DNA of 64,000 bases from Impatiens glandulifera (taxonomy: Eukaryota > Streptophyta > Magnoliopsida > Ericales > Balsaminaceae): NCBI RefSeq assembly GCF_907164915.1, contig NC_061862.1, positions 61,257,068 through 61,321,067 of the forward strand, in the 5' to 3' direction. The notes under the pieces were generated by a model. That model had not been told where the DNA came from. It did no database searches and saw only the letters and a program-made list of their open reading frames with translations. A program made the translations under genes and the position numbers. How positions within the stretch are numbered: position 1 is the first letter of the stretch; every line of letters begins with the position of its first letter. Positions 44,537 to 56,681 of this stretch are shown here, piece after piece.

Positions 44537-45811
44537 ATGTCGAACATACCCAGAGATGCCAGTGCTACAGCCATTCCAACTTTCTCTCGCGAAAACTACA
44601 TTGTTTGGAAGAAAAGAATCCGTGCCCATCTCTCTTCTCTTCATGATGACATGTGGAATGTTGTCACAGAAGGTCCTATCAAGTTTGAAAAGGAGAAGGC
44701 CGATTGGACTGCTGATGAAAAGAGGCAGAACAACCTCAACAACATGGCTCTTGATGTTCTGTACAAATCTCTCGATGACAGCATGTTCAACTATATCATC
44801 GAATGTGACACTGCCAAAGAGATCTGGGACACACTCACTCAACTGTGTGAAGGCAACGAGCAAACCAAGGAAAACAAGATCGTGGTTGCCACTCAACAGT
44901 TCGACAGCTTCAAAATGCGTCTTGGTGAAACAATGAACGATTTCGACACCAGATTCAGCAAGATCGTCTCCTCTCTGTCCATCCTAGGCAAGACATATAG
45001 CAACCGGGATCTTGCTATTAAGATCATGCGTGCTCTTCCAAGGGAATGGGACATAAAGACTATGGCGATGAGAGAATCCAAGGATCTGAACAAGATCTCT
45101 CTCTTTGATCTCTTCGCTAACCTCAAGGCCTACGAGTTCGAGCTGAACTGTAGGATGGAAGAAGATCAACCCTCGTCCGTTATCATTGCCAAGGCGTTGG
45201 TGACTATTGAAGAGCCACCAACTGCTCCGGACGCGAAGATGGCAGCTCAGCAGCTGAGCAGCGATGCCATGTCTCTCTTTGTGAAGAAGTTTGGCGACTT
45301 CATGAAGAAGATTAACTCTAACTCAAACTCTTCAAATTCTAACGATAATAGAAAATCTAAAGCTAATGTTACTTGTTTTAACAGTGGTATTAAAGGTCAT
45401 TACGCATCGGAATGCCGGAAGCCAAAGCGTGAAGATGCTAAGGAAGAAGGAAAAGAGTTGAAGGCTCTTATGGCCGGTGACGGAAAGAGCAAAGGAAGCA
45501 GCTGTGGCTCGTACTTCTCATCTAGTGAAAGTGATGAAGAAGACGTGGCTTGCTTCATGGCCAGAGAAGATGAAGAAGAAACTCAGGAAACTGAGGTATT
45601 TGATTTCTCCTCCGAAAAGTTTTCAAGGGAACAACTGGTAGCTGCACTAGATGAAATGGTCATCGAGTACAGAAAGCTAGCAAAGTCTCTAAATGAAACT
45701 AAATCTTCATCAGATTTAAATGAACCAAATCGGTTCAAAGAGGAAGAGTCACATGTTCTTGAAAAGAAAATTGAAGAGATCTCATCTGAAAACAAGATGC
45801 TCAAGGAATAG
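44537..45811 (+). CDS. copia gag (Sire-type), first part
   Basis: 424 residues starting 30 bp after the primer-binding site. Residues about 15-210 form the UBN2/gag core (FSRENYIVWKKRIRAHLSSL, AKEIWDTLTQLCEG, DFDTRFSKIVSSL). The zinc knuckle near residues 282-295 reads CFNSGIKGHYASEC, so the second zinc Cys is replaced by Ser. Asp/Glu-rich and coiled-coil parts follow. A TAG at 45809-45811 ends the frame, but gag sequence continues in the same frame (IQTLSSENKRLNYVVYAWTR) to the hAT insertion at 46039. It is again visible at 47800-48110 (SWLKNKLEKAN), with stops. It packages element RNA; this copy is damaged. Confidence 0.88.
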   Translation: MSNIPRDASATAIPTFSRENYIVWKKRIRAHLSSLHDDMWNVVTEGPIKFEKEKADWTADEKRQNNLNNMALDVLYKSLDDSMFNYIIECDTAKEIWDTLTQLCEGNEQTKENKIVVATQQFDSFKMRLGETMNDFDTRFSKIVSSLSILGKTYSNRDLAIKIMRALPREWDIKTMAMRESKDLNKISLFDLFANLKAYEFELNCRMEEDQPSSVIIAKALVTIEEPPTAPDAKMAAQQLSSDAMSLFVKKFGDFMKKINSNSNSSNSNDNRKSKANVTCFNSGIKGHYASECRKPKREDAKEEGKELKALMAGDGKSKGSSCGSYFSSSESDEEDVACFMAREDEEETQETEVFDFSSEKFSREQLVAALDEMVIEYRKLAKSLNETKSSSDLNEPNRFKEEESHVLEKKIEEISSENKMLKE

Positions 45812-46038
45812 ATTCAAACTCTTTCATCTGAAAACAAAAGGCTTAACTATGTTGTCTATGCATGGACAAGGTCGGGTGATGCTGTCAGATATCAGATCAG
45901 CATGTTGAAACCTACTGGATCTAGATCCGGATTGGGATTTGATAGCAATGATCCTAACCTATCCTGCAAAAAGTCAAAGCCAAATGACAGAATTAAGTCA
46001 ATAAGTTTTGTCAAAGGAAGTATGACTGACATTGAATC

Positions 46039-46783
46039 TAGGGATGGCAATGGGTACCCGTATACCCGATACCCGTGGGTACCCGATGATCGGGTTCGGG
46101 TATTTTAAATCGGGTTTGGGGCCGGGGTCGGGGATGGGGAGTGAAAAATAGTACCCGATCGGGTTCAGGGTCGGGGATGGGGAGTGTTGGAAACCCAAAC
46201 CCGATACCCGATACCCGAATATATTAATATTAATATATATTAATAAAATTTAAGTGACTTATCAAATTCCACATCACAAGTTGTAACTATTAAATATCAT
46301 TAAATAAATATATTAATTATTTTATCATTACTTTTAACATCATGCTTAACATCATTTTCTAGGCACACATCACGCTAAACATTATTACATTCATTTGTAA
46401 TAACCGTTTATCTCTCATGGTATCTCCATTCAACTTACTAAAGAGTCTTTAACTTCTATCTCTTCAACATTCTTCTAGTTTTTGTTCAAAGTCTCCCATA
46501 ACAAAAAAATGTCATATTTTTCAACCTCTACCATATAAGTTACATGATTATGCAAGTAAGTAATGTTTTCATTTAATAAAGTTATGCTTGTTCTTCATCT
46601 TTTACAATCTTATATTTATTTATTAACTTAATCTTCAATCTTTATTTTTGTAGTTTCTTCTTCGATTTTAAAAGCAACAAAATTAATTTTTTTCAATAAG
46701 TTCTACAAGTATGTAAGTAATACTTTCATTATTTCTAAACTTTTGTTTAATATGTGAAATTTCTGGATTACTTAACATTTTCC

Positions 46784-46864
<81 letters not shown>

Positions 46865-47791
46865 ATGCGACATACTTTCATTATATATATAATATGTTTA
46901 TCAGTTATTTGACTAAGATTAAAAAAATCACATTAAACATTGTATAAATCAGTGATGGATTTTTACAACTCACAAACTAGGGTTCTAAATTATAATAGAA
47001 TATTAATATTATTAAATTATTTTTATGAAATAATATATAATTTAATAAAATAATACAATAAATAAATTTATTTTTATAAGACAAAAATAAAGGGTCAAAG
47101 TATTTTTTTTAAGGAATATTAAAAGTTCCTTATATTTAGTTCATTAGTTCGAAAATAAAAGAATTTTTTAAATACTATGTTTAACTATATCTAGGGAATA
47201 ATAGTTCAATATATTAGTTAAATACTTTAATCTTAATTCTATTTTTTTTATTTGTTAATGTTGATTTTTTATTTATTGATTTTGTAGGTTGTAATTGACC
47301 TGTTGAAGAAGTTGAAGAAGTGTATTCAAGAAGAATGCTTTTTATGAGAAAATTAATTTGATGATTTTTGAAGTTTTTGTGTTTAATTAAAAATTGCGAA
47401 AATCTATCCATTTTAAGTTTATTTGTATTTTTATAGTATGGATGAATTTATATTATGTAGTATGGATGAATTTATATTATATAGTATAAATAATTTTCTA
47501 TCTATTGTTTAATGATATAATATTTATTAATAGTTTTAGGTTAATTATATTTTGTAGTAACATATTATATTTAATTTATATAGTTTTAATTAATTAAAAT
47601 ATAATTTTTTTAATATTTAATATCGGGTAATGGGGTACCCGTCGGGGATCGGGTACCCGACGAATCGGGGATGGGGATATAAATAGAGATACCCGTCGGG
47701 TTCGGGGTCGGGGTCGGGTAGTAATTTAAAAATCGGGTTCGGGGATGGGTACTTCACTACCCGACGGGTAGGGTACCCGTTGCCATCCCTA
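46039..47791. mobile_element. Non-autonomous hAT element in gag
   Basis: Inverted ends TAGGGATGGCAATGGGTA and TAGGGATGGCAACGGGTA are flanked by a perfect 8-bp duplication ATTGAATC (46031-46038, 47792-47799). Subterminal regions (46050-46215 and 47625-47780) are full of GGGTACCCG and CGGGTTCGGG motifs in both orientations. The interior is AT-rich with a TA microsatellite (46789-46859) and no gene. The gag frame continues across the site, so it landed in an existing copia copy. Length 1753 bp. Confidence 0.95.
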
Positions 47792-48339
47792 ATTGAATCT
47801 GATCCTATTCATGAAGAAGTTGCTTTTAAAAATGAAATAGTTTATGTTCCACCAACTATTAGCTGGCTTAAGAATAAGCTTGAAAAGGCTAATAGTATGG
47901 TAAATTAAAACATGACTCTAAGTCAAGGAATTTTAAAAGAAAACCTTCTTCAAAAGTCAACGGGTCAGTGGCTAGCAGGAAGTCATCTGCTAAGTCAAAA
48001 TCATATGCATTAATCACAACACAAAATGGGAAATCCATCAAAATAACTCAAACATGGATTCCTAATGGACTAATTCATCGAGGACCCAATTGAGTATGGG
48101 TACCAAGATTTGTAAATAGTTTATTTTGTAGGTGATGCGGGAGGATAGCAGAGAAGAAGCTAGAAGAGTACTCATCTGAGTACACAGCTTGGAGGATCAA
48201 CAATGGCATTTGCCATTCTGGAAGAATAATTGTTTTTATTTGTTAAAATTATTTTTTGGTCTTTGGACCACAAAAATTGTTTATAAAATTCTTTTGTCCA
48301 TATTCGTTTTTGAGAAGAAAAATTTCTTTGGAATTAAAG

Positions 48340-49067
48340 ATATTCTCTAGACGAATATCCTTAATCGGTCTAATTAGACAAGGGTGTCTAAAAGAAAAAG
48401 GATGTACTTAGACGTATTTTTATTCACAATCTATACATCTAAGTCTATATGTTGGGATTTTATATCCACGCAATTAGACGGACACGTCTAATAGACGTTA
48501 GACGTTTTTACGTCTTGAGCAAAAGGATGCTCACATCTAATAAATACACGTTTAACACGTGGTGTTCATGCGGAATTAGACGTATATGTCTAATAAACAT
48601 TAGACGGATTTATTATAAACACGGAATTAGACGTATGCGTCTAATACACTCATCCGTCTAATAGACGTTGTGTTATTTGTGAAGTAAGAAAAACGTCTAA
48701 CTACTTGTCGATTAGACTGATCAGGGACAGCTGTCACACACTGAGAGTTATCTTCTTTTCCCGCTCAAAATATCGAACAGTCATCTCTTTATAACATGAA
48801 GACACGTGTCCATCAAGTTTAAAGAAAATGACTAATATACCCTCATTTTTAATGATTACTTCTTGTAAAAGGACGTCTAACATTTATTAATGGGCCATAC
48901 CCCTAGAATAGACGGTTATTCAGTATTTCCATCTTTCATCTATATAAGGATATTCCTGCATGATTTTGAAAACTTTCGATCTCTTGAAATTCCTGAGAAC
49001 CCTAGTTTTCTTGCATATCTCTCACTAAAACTCTCTGAAATATCACATCGATTCATACTCTGTCAAA
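48340..49067 (+). promoter_or_regulatory. Internal promoter-like region with LTR-type palindromes
   Basis: 48362-48710 repeats the TTAGAC/GTCTAA palindromes found in the LTRs (for example AATTAGACGTATGCGTCTAA). Then comes a TATATAA box (48941-48947), about 120 bp before the ATG of the second ORF region. The arrangement palindromes-TATA-ATG copies that of the LTR. It suggests, but does not prove, a separate transcript for the downstream ORF. Confidence 0.55.
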
Positions 49068-52000
49068 ATGGTGAAGAAAATCATGCTCGGTCACTGTACT
49101 TTGCAGGTGGACTTTCCATCTGTGTACACATTCGATCAGCCGGAAGTGGTGAAGATGTTCCAAACCCTAGAATATTCTAGGTTGAGGAAGTATCTGGGCG
49201 GACCGTTCATCTTCTATGAAGATGAAGTACGCGAGTTTTTCAAAACGGCGGTTATGGTGGATGATTCCATCGTAGCAACCGTCAACGGAAAGGAGATTTC
49301 ATTTGACGAAGCAGTGTATGCGGAGTTCTTTGAACTCCCAACGGAGGGTCATCTGTTCGATTTGGTGCTCTCTTCTGATGTTATGGAGGAAATGAAGACT
49401 TCCTTCTCTACTGATGGTTCCAAAATCCATGTTAATGGATTTAAGAAGGTATTCAAGCCTCATTTTATTCTCCTGAACGACGTTGTGGCGAAGGCGCTGC
49501 AAGGGAAGTCCGGCTCGTTCAACCTTTATAGTCAAGACCGTTTTGACTATATGTGCGCTATCTCTAAAGGAATCCAAGTGAACTGGGGTCATACCCTGTT
49601 CCAGAATCTATGTTACTCCATCTGCCAGAGTAACAAGGAAAGCATCACCTATGCGGCTCAACTGAGCTATCTGTTGAAGTTCCTAGGGGTTCCTGTCGGT
49701 GAACCAGTGCAAATTAACTCTGCAAGAGACTTTACCGCTTCTACGGTTGCTAGCACTCTGATCAGAGTGAAGAACAACCTAGAGTCTACTTTTGGAGCCT
49801 CTAGTTTCCAGACTGGTGGAAGGCCCTCCACCCGATCAAAGCCATCGCTTCTGTTGTGTCAACAGGGGCAAAGAGAACCAGAATCGTAAATGAATCAGAG
49901 GCCAGTTCCTCCAGCATGAAGAGTCCAAGTCTGAAGGACACAGAATCGGTAGATTCAAGGGTAAAGCAAGGTCCAGGCGTACTTGCTGCAACCCCGATGA
50001 CATCTATATTTACTCCCTCAACTTTCCTGAGGAAACCTTCGAGGTCTTGTGCCTCAAAGGAGAAGAAGACAAAGGCGCCCCACGCGTCTAAATCTGCAAA
50101 GGTAACGTCTTCTAAGTCTGTGGCTGCTGTGCCAAAATTTGTTGTTCCCGAAGTGGAACAAGCCGAATCCGTCTTCTCTCCCTTGAGAGAATCTGCTGAA
50201 GGGCTTGCTGTTGAGTCAGCCGGTCCAATTGATGAATCTATTGACAGGGCAGAATCCCCTATTACTAAATCTGATCAGGTAGTCGCCGGTGCTACAGAAG
50301 TGTCCATACCAGAACAAGGTGATGTTCCTCCCCTTGCTGCTGGTTAACCCATCATTCCTACTCCCAATGATTCCTTGGTGGTTGGAAAAATCGTTTGCAG
50401 AGAGCTTCCTGCTGAGCTCTATCTGAAACCCCAATCCGCTTTCGAGTTGTTGCGAGCCATGAAAGGGGCACAAGGAATTGTCATTGGTGAACTCAGACCT
50501 GTTACAAAACCTGTTGAGGTTGTTGGAAAAGGTAAGTCTACTGCTCTTCAAGCCCCTAAGAAGGTGTCTGAAGCAAGAGGAATTGTTGATCTCATTCTGG
50601 ATCAAGTGAAAGTCCTTTCGGCTGAGAATTTGGAGATCTATGATTCCTGGCGTTATGAGAGGTTGTCCTCTAGTTATAATGGCTCTCTGTCTAATACTGC
50701 CATAACAAAAAAATGGAAGAAAAGAGTGGCAAACGAGAAGAAGGTCCTGAAGTGGGCAAGACTTCAGATGTGGCTGAAGCTTTGAACAAAAGAGAGTTGG
50801 TGGAAGCTTGCATTCTTGGGAAAACTCTTTTCCCAATTTATGAAGCCAGAAAAGCAAACTTCAACCCTGACGCAAGAGGAGTTGTTGTTGAATCCAAAGT
50901 GCTGAAGAAGTTGAATGACATCATGGAAGGGTATGTTTATGCTGCCTCCAGATACATTCATGGCGTCGATTGCTCTGGCGCAGAACCTCTTAACGAAGAA
51001 GAAGCCATGGACATTTCAAATGCTGATGAATCAGATGCTGCTCTCCTGATTGAATTCGGGACCCTATCTGCCGAAGAGAGACGCATTCAAGATCACCCTG
51101 TTCAAGAGCTTCCCAATGAAGTTGAAGCAATGGTGAATGTTCAAGAGCCTGAACAAGCTCCTGTAACAAATGTTGAAGAAGCAATTTTGGAAGATGTAAT
51201 TGAGGAGGCTTCGAAAGCTCCTTCTAAAGAAGATGTGATTATAACCCCTGTTGTGAGAACAGAGGGTATTCAAGAAAAACTGGCTGAGGCAACTCAGCCA
51301 TAGACTGCAAGAACTGAGGGAGAACCCTCTAAGGAAAAAGGTGATGAAGAAGAAAGTTCCTCGTCTAAGGAGGAATAGGATGAACAACCCAAGTTTGTTA
51401 AGATCGACTTATTTCCCAAAGGTGCTGTGGGAAGTGTTCACGAAAATATAACCAATCCCCGTCACTATGCTGGAAGTTTGCTCGAAATATTCGAAAGGGC
51501 ACAGAAAGAAATTGACGATGAAGAGGCACAAGAGAAAGCTGCTAAGGATGCTGAAGTTCATCAGCCAGAGCAATCCTTGCAGGTTCATACAAATTTTGAG
51601 CCTATATAAAGTATGGCTGCAGAATCTGAAGAAGTGTCTTCTCACGAAGGTCGATCAGCGGGAGAAAATAATATGTTAAGATCTGTGAGGTCTATGCTTT
51701 CGACAATGCAGAAGACAATGTGCCAATCAATGATTTCCAGGAAAGAGCGAATTATGATAAAATGTTCAATATCCTATCTGAGTTGGATAAGACCCTGAAG
51801 TTGAACACCTATGAGACTCATGTCTCTAATGTGAAGTTTGGAAAGTTTGAGCAAGAATGCTTCAGCCGTCAATCTGAACTATTCGACATTGAGAGGCACA
51901 TTAATGACGAACGCCACAAGGAAACCTTAGATGAATTCGCTTTGGTGAAGAATCAGCTGGTGGAAATGCAGGGTTGCATGAACCGAAACGACAATGAACG

Positions 52001-52403
52001 ACAAGCCTTTGCCGAGAACCTTGCCAGGAAATTTCAAGTCAAGGAAGATGCCTTACGTAATGATGAAAGTGCTCAACCTCAACCAGTTCAAACGGAGTCT
52101 AGCAGGAGGAACGATGGCGTAGCAACCTGGACAAGATCCAGGCGGGCCATATACTCCGATGACAATCCTAGGCCAACCAAGAGAGGCGGTGGCCGAAGTG
52201 GCTCTGAACGCGGTGGAAGATATGGTGGCGGCCAAGGTAGGCTGTCTGATTTTGATCAAGATGGACGTGGCTTTGTTGCTGAGCGTAGAGGAAGATTGAA
52301 TGCAAGAGGTCGTGGTGGTCGCGGCTATCCTCGTTTCATGAACATGTTTTTTGGGCAAGAAATGAGTCCAACCGATCCTCGAGTAAAAAGGAAAGAACAA
52401 TGA
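49068..52403 (+). pseudogene. Second ORF of copia element (plant transposon-protein-like N-terminus, RGG tail)
   Basis: One long coding region in several frames: 49068-49889, 49856-50347, 50375-50785, 50713-51303, 51427-51609 and 51720-52403. The N-terminal 230 residues (GPFIFYEDEVREFFKTAVMV, then DEAVYAEFFELPTEGHLFDL) resemble a domain common in plant retrotransposon-linked proteins (putative plant transposon protein type, recalled). The middle is Ser/Pro-rich, then acidic with many VEEA-like runs and coiled coil. The C-terminus is an RGG box (TKRGGGRSGSERGGRYGGG, RGRGGRGYPR), an RNA-binding signature. It ends 177 bp before the 3' LTR, the place of the extra env-like ORF in Sire elements, but no signal peptide or membrane segment is evident. 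Stops at 50345, 51301, 51376 and 51606 break it. Confidence 0.7.
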
Positions 52404-52580
52404 TCTTTCTTCTTTTACTCTACTTAACTTTACTGAACATGGTTTTTGATACGTTTTTCAAATACTGGTTCTTTTGAATGGTTTATGTAAGTGAACAAGT
52501 TGGTTGTTTATTTATTGGATGAATACATGTTATGTTATGTGTATGTAGGTTTGCAATTTCCTCATCAAAAAGGGGGAAAT

Positions 52581-54676
52581 TGTTTGGTCAAATTATTTTG
52601 ACTAAGTGTTGAAATAATTTATCCCCTGATATTTTGATTATGAAATACTTTATAAGTTTTGATACAGGTGTATTAAGACAAATATGTCTTTAGACTTGGT
52701 TCTAATGAGGGTCATTAGACCGATTTTGATCTCCATTCGCATTAAGTTAGACGCAAATCTAATGAAAATAGACGCTCAGTTTAACTCATCGGAGTTAGAC
52801 GTGTAAGTCTAATAGACGTGTAAAGAATTAGACGGGTAGTCTAATGAATACACGGAATTAGACGTGAGTCTAATAGAATTAGACGTACAGTCTAACTCAT
52901 CGGAGTTAGACGTGTAAGTCTAATAGACGTGCAAAGAATTAGACGGGTAGTCTAATGAATACACGGAATTAGACGTGAGTCTAATGGAATTAGACGTGAG
53001 TCTAATGGAATTAGACGTGAGTCTAATGGAATTAGACGTGAGTCTAATGGAATTAGACGTGAGTCTAATGGAATTAGACGTACAGTCTAACTCATCGGAG
53101 TTAGACGTGTAACTCTAATAGACGTGCAAAGAATTAGACGGGTAGTCTAATGAATACATGGAATTAGACGTGAATCTAATGGAATTAGACGTACAGTCTA
53201 ACTCATCGGAGTTAGACGTGTAAGTCTAATAGACGTATAAAGAATTAGACGGGTAGTCTAATGAATACACGGAATTAGACGTACAGTCTAACTCATCGGA
53301 GTTAGACGTGTAAGTCTAATAGACGTAAAGAATTAGACAGGTAGTCTAATGAATACGCGGAATTAGACGTGGTAGTCTAACTTAGTGGAGTTAGACGTAC
53401 CCGTCTAAATGTTATTATAATTAGACGGATTGTCTAATTATTGAAAGTTAGACATGGGTCTAACTCCTTCAGACAAGTCTGAAGTAGAACCGGAATTAGA
53501 CGTGGTAGTCTAACTCAGTGGAGTTAGACGTACCCGTCTAATGGTTATTATAATTAGACGGATTGTCTAATTATTGAAAGTTAGACGTTGGTCTAACTCC
53601 TTCAGATAAGTCTGAAGTAGAACCGAAATTAGACGTGGTAGTCTAACTCAGTGGAGTTAGACGTACCCGTCTAATGGTTATTGATATTAGACGCGAGTCT
53701 AATTATATTAGACTAGTCGGTCTAATAGACATTTTTCATCAGAAGGAGTTGGCTTATTTCATTAGACTGATTCGTCTAACTGAAATACGTATAATGCTCT
53801 AATTCAAGCAGTACGCTTGAATCTAGCATTTCTCCTACCCACGTGCTATAGTTGTACCCTACTCCTGCTCTACTTTCCTGTGAAGATTAGTACAACAGTT
53901 ATATGCATCCAATCAAGGAATGCCACGTAAGAGAATTTTCCTCACATTACCCGTTTTTGCAGGTACATCCCTGATGGAATATTCGGCGCACTACCAGTTT
54001 GGTACGGCCACGATCCTTGTGCTCAGAACCTGCTGTGTACAATGGAGGTTTTCCAATAGAAGAGCGCCACGTATCATTCTTGAAGATTCGACCGTTAACT
54101 TCTGATCAGTATTTAACCAATCCTTAGAGCAACAGACGAAGCATCTTGCCTGACACGAAACCTTACAAACAAGCATACTAATTTTGCAGAGAGACTACTC
54201 AATCATCTTGCTTACTGAACTCATTCTTGAAGCTTCTTTCTGATTGTACTATGTGTGAATCGAGAGAGAGAGCTAGAATCAAAACACCATTAGCTGAGTG
54301 ATATTCTTCATCTTCTTGTAATTGAACAGAAAGTGTTTTGTTCAATAGTGAGCTAAGTGTGTGTGTAAACTGTATTTGATTCTCATCATATAGTGAATCC
54401 TTCCGGTGGTTGGAAGAAGGGGTGACGTAGGAGAGTTTCTCCGAACATCCATAAACAAACTGTTGTGTTCTTCATTTTCTGTCATCTTTTCATATTTTTT
54501 CTTGTGCTTCAAACCCAAGTAAACAATTCCGCCTTGAATCTGTTTCAAGTGTTTACACAAGTTTGCGTAGAATAGAAAGCGAATTAAATCCCTAACAGGA
54601 TTTCTTTCAAACCGTTTTTCATAAGCATTCATCCTTAGCCAGACCCCCGTCTCTAACGATAAAGCCGATCCTATTA
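52581..54676 (+). repeat. 3' LTR with expanded minisatellite
   Basis: 2096 bp partner of the 5' LTR. The flanks of the array are nearly identical to it. The array (52750-53710) contains an extra run of about five GAATTAGACGTGAGTCTAATG units (52970-53085), which explains most of the 174-bp length difference. The LTR ends CCTATTA. Confidence 0.93.
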
Positions 54677-54681
54677 AGAGG

Positions 54682-56315
54682 ACAGACTCGGGGAGTTTAG
54701 GAGAGGATATTTCCACCTAGGCATGGGAAGGGAGATGTCGATTCTGAAAGATCGATCTCAGTAAGCTTTTAAACAATCTCCCTCCATATTCGATAAATGA
54801 GATAGTAAATGAGAATAGCATGTTGTTAACCTGAATGTTTGTTGACATGTTTATGTTTATGTAATACGATTTATTTTATGAATGGGGATAGACCTTTAGT
54901 TTAACTTTGGCATGTTTGAAATGAATTTGAAATATTTGGGTTTCGAATTAATGTTAGAACGATGTTAGTTTAGGTTTCATATTATTAGTTTGGGTGATTT
55001 TTTATTTATACGAGGCATTAGAGACTTATTTCTAATTGAGATTTTACAAGTTTTTGTGTGTTTTAACTACATATTGATCATTTTCGGGAATTTATCTTCT
55101 ATTAGTGTTGGAATTCAATTTAGTTGAAGGAAACTGATTCTCTTGAAAAGTAAAAATAAAATAATTTTAAGGTTTTAATTGTTCACTAATATTGTTGTTC
55201 ATTATTGATTTGTGTGCTTACTATTTTTTATGTCGGAAAAAATAAGAAATCGCCGAAATCTATAGTCACAGAAGAATGAAGAATAAATCGTCAAAGTCCA
55301 AAATTACGTAAAGAAGAAGGAAGAAAAAAGTCGAAGTCGCGGAAAAATGAAGATTAACAAAAACTCATAAATCGAAAATGGAAAGAGGGAGAAAAAGATA
55401 ATAAAGAATAAAAAAAAAAAAAAAAAGCGTCGACCGTAGCTACTAAATGAGGTGTCGCTTCGCTGACCAACGTGACTATCCTATCATTTTTCTATTAATT
55501 AAAAAAAAGTGTAGAGTCAACATATAAAATAAATAAAGAAGAGTTTATATACAGTAATTAATACTTCCATATTTTGTGAATAAAGATAACAAAGACCTGT
55601 CTCTCGCAGACAACGTGGAAAATGGCAGGTTATTATTTTTTTTTATTTTATGCACGGTAGGTAAAAATAAAAGGAGAGCAGTATCCTCTATACCGTTCAT
55701 GCACAACTCCGACATTTTTATTATTATATAATATAATATACTTTGTAATATAGAAATATTAGTTATATATTTAATTATACTATTTTTTCTACTATTTTTA
55801 AGTAATATTATAATAATATTAAATAAATATATATTTTAAAATTAACCTATAATATTGGAATATTAGTTATATATTCAATTATAAAAATATTATAATATAT
55901 TTTAAATTATAAAAATATTTTATATTTTATTATAATATAGAAATATATAACTAATATAGAATATAGAATATTAATTATATATTTAATTAATAAATATATA
56001 TTTTAAATAAATTAATATGTTTTTTTATTAATTATATTAACAGTTTTAAGGGTTTAAATTCTCAAATTTTGCCCAAATACAACATGTGCCTACTTTCTGA
56101 TGAGGTGGAAGAATGATTTGACAAAATAAGAGGGCAGAGATTTTGTGTTGGAGATGCTCTAATTACTGTAATTATAACTTTAGCCTTAGTTTAATTAAAT
56201 TTATAAATTAAGTATTCAATTTACAAATTAAGTAACTAATAATTTGTTATAATACTTTTAATTTATTATAATTAAAATATATTATGTTTAAATACAAATT
56301 TTCTTATATTAAATG
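54682..56315. other. Intergenic, no gene seen
   Basis: Continues the sequence interrupted at 42570. Nothing coding could be supported. An A-run lies at 55411-55428. AT-rich sequence with repeated ATATAGAAATATTAG-like motifs lies at 55745-55980. GTTGGAGATGCTCTAA at 56147-56162 looks like one end of a MITE whose other end was not found. Confidence 0.5.
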
Positions 56316-56681
56316 GAGAAATTGGATGAAATGACATTAAAGATTACCTTATTTGCTATAAATGTCAGCGCATAAAATTAAATGCGCTGGTGACATTTTT
56401 TTTGGACAAAAATGCTCTCGTTGCGAGAGTTAACCTCCGGTTGCGTTAACCCCCGGTTGCGAGGCATTCGCGAGACGCAACCGACATTCGCAAAACGAAA
56501 TTTTAAAAAAAGAATAAAATTTGCGTCTCGCGAATACCGGTTGCGTCTCGCGATTGTGGACGTCTCGCAATATGGACAAAATCGTTCGATAAAAAGAAAA
56601 GTGTCATCAACGTATTTAATTTTATGCGCTGACACTTATAGCAAATAAAGTGATCTTTAGTGTCATTTCATCAAATTTTCT
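56316..56681. mobile_element. MULE-type MITE
   Basis: 366 bp with inverted arms of about 85 bp. The left begins GAGAAATTGGATGAAATGAC and the right, read inward, AGAAAATTTGATGAAATGAC. Both continue through TTTGCTATAA and GTCAGCGCATAAAATTAAAT. The outermost bases resemble the TIR start of the MULEs at 28285 and 60697 (GAGAAATTTGATGAA), so that transposase may mobilise it. The centre carries GCGAGACGCAACC-type repeats in both orientations. Target duplication unclear. Confidence 0.8.

Larger units (their letters stand above)
42571..54676 (+). mobile_element. 12.1-kb copia-type LTR element lacking pol
   Basis: LTRs 42571-44492 and 52581-54676 start TGTTGGGTCAAATTA and TGTTTGGTCAAATTA and end CCTATCA and CCTATTA. 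A perfect 5-bp target duplication AGAGG (42566-42570, 54677-54681) flanks the element. The primer-binding site TGGTATCAGAGC is at 44495-44506, and the polypurine tract AAAAAGGGGGAAAT at 52567-52580. A long copia gag of Sire type (44537-48120) and a second ORF region (49068-52403) are present. Protease, integrase, RT and RNase H are absent, so it depends on other elements. A hAT element is inserted in gag. Confidence 0.95.
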
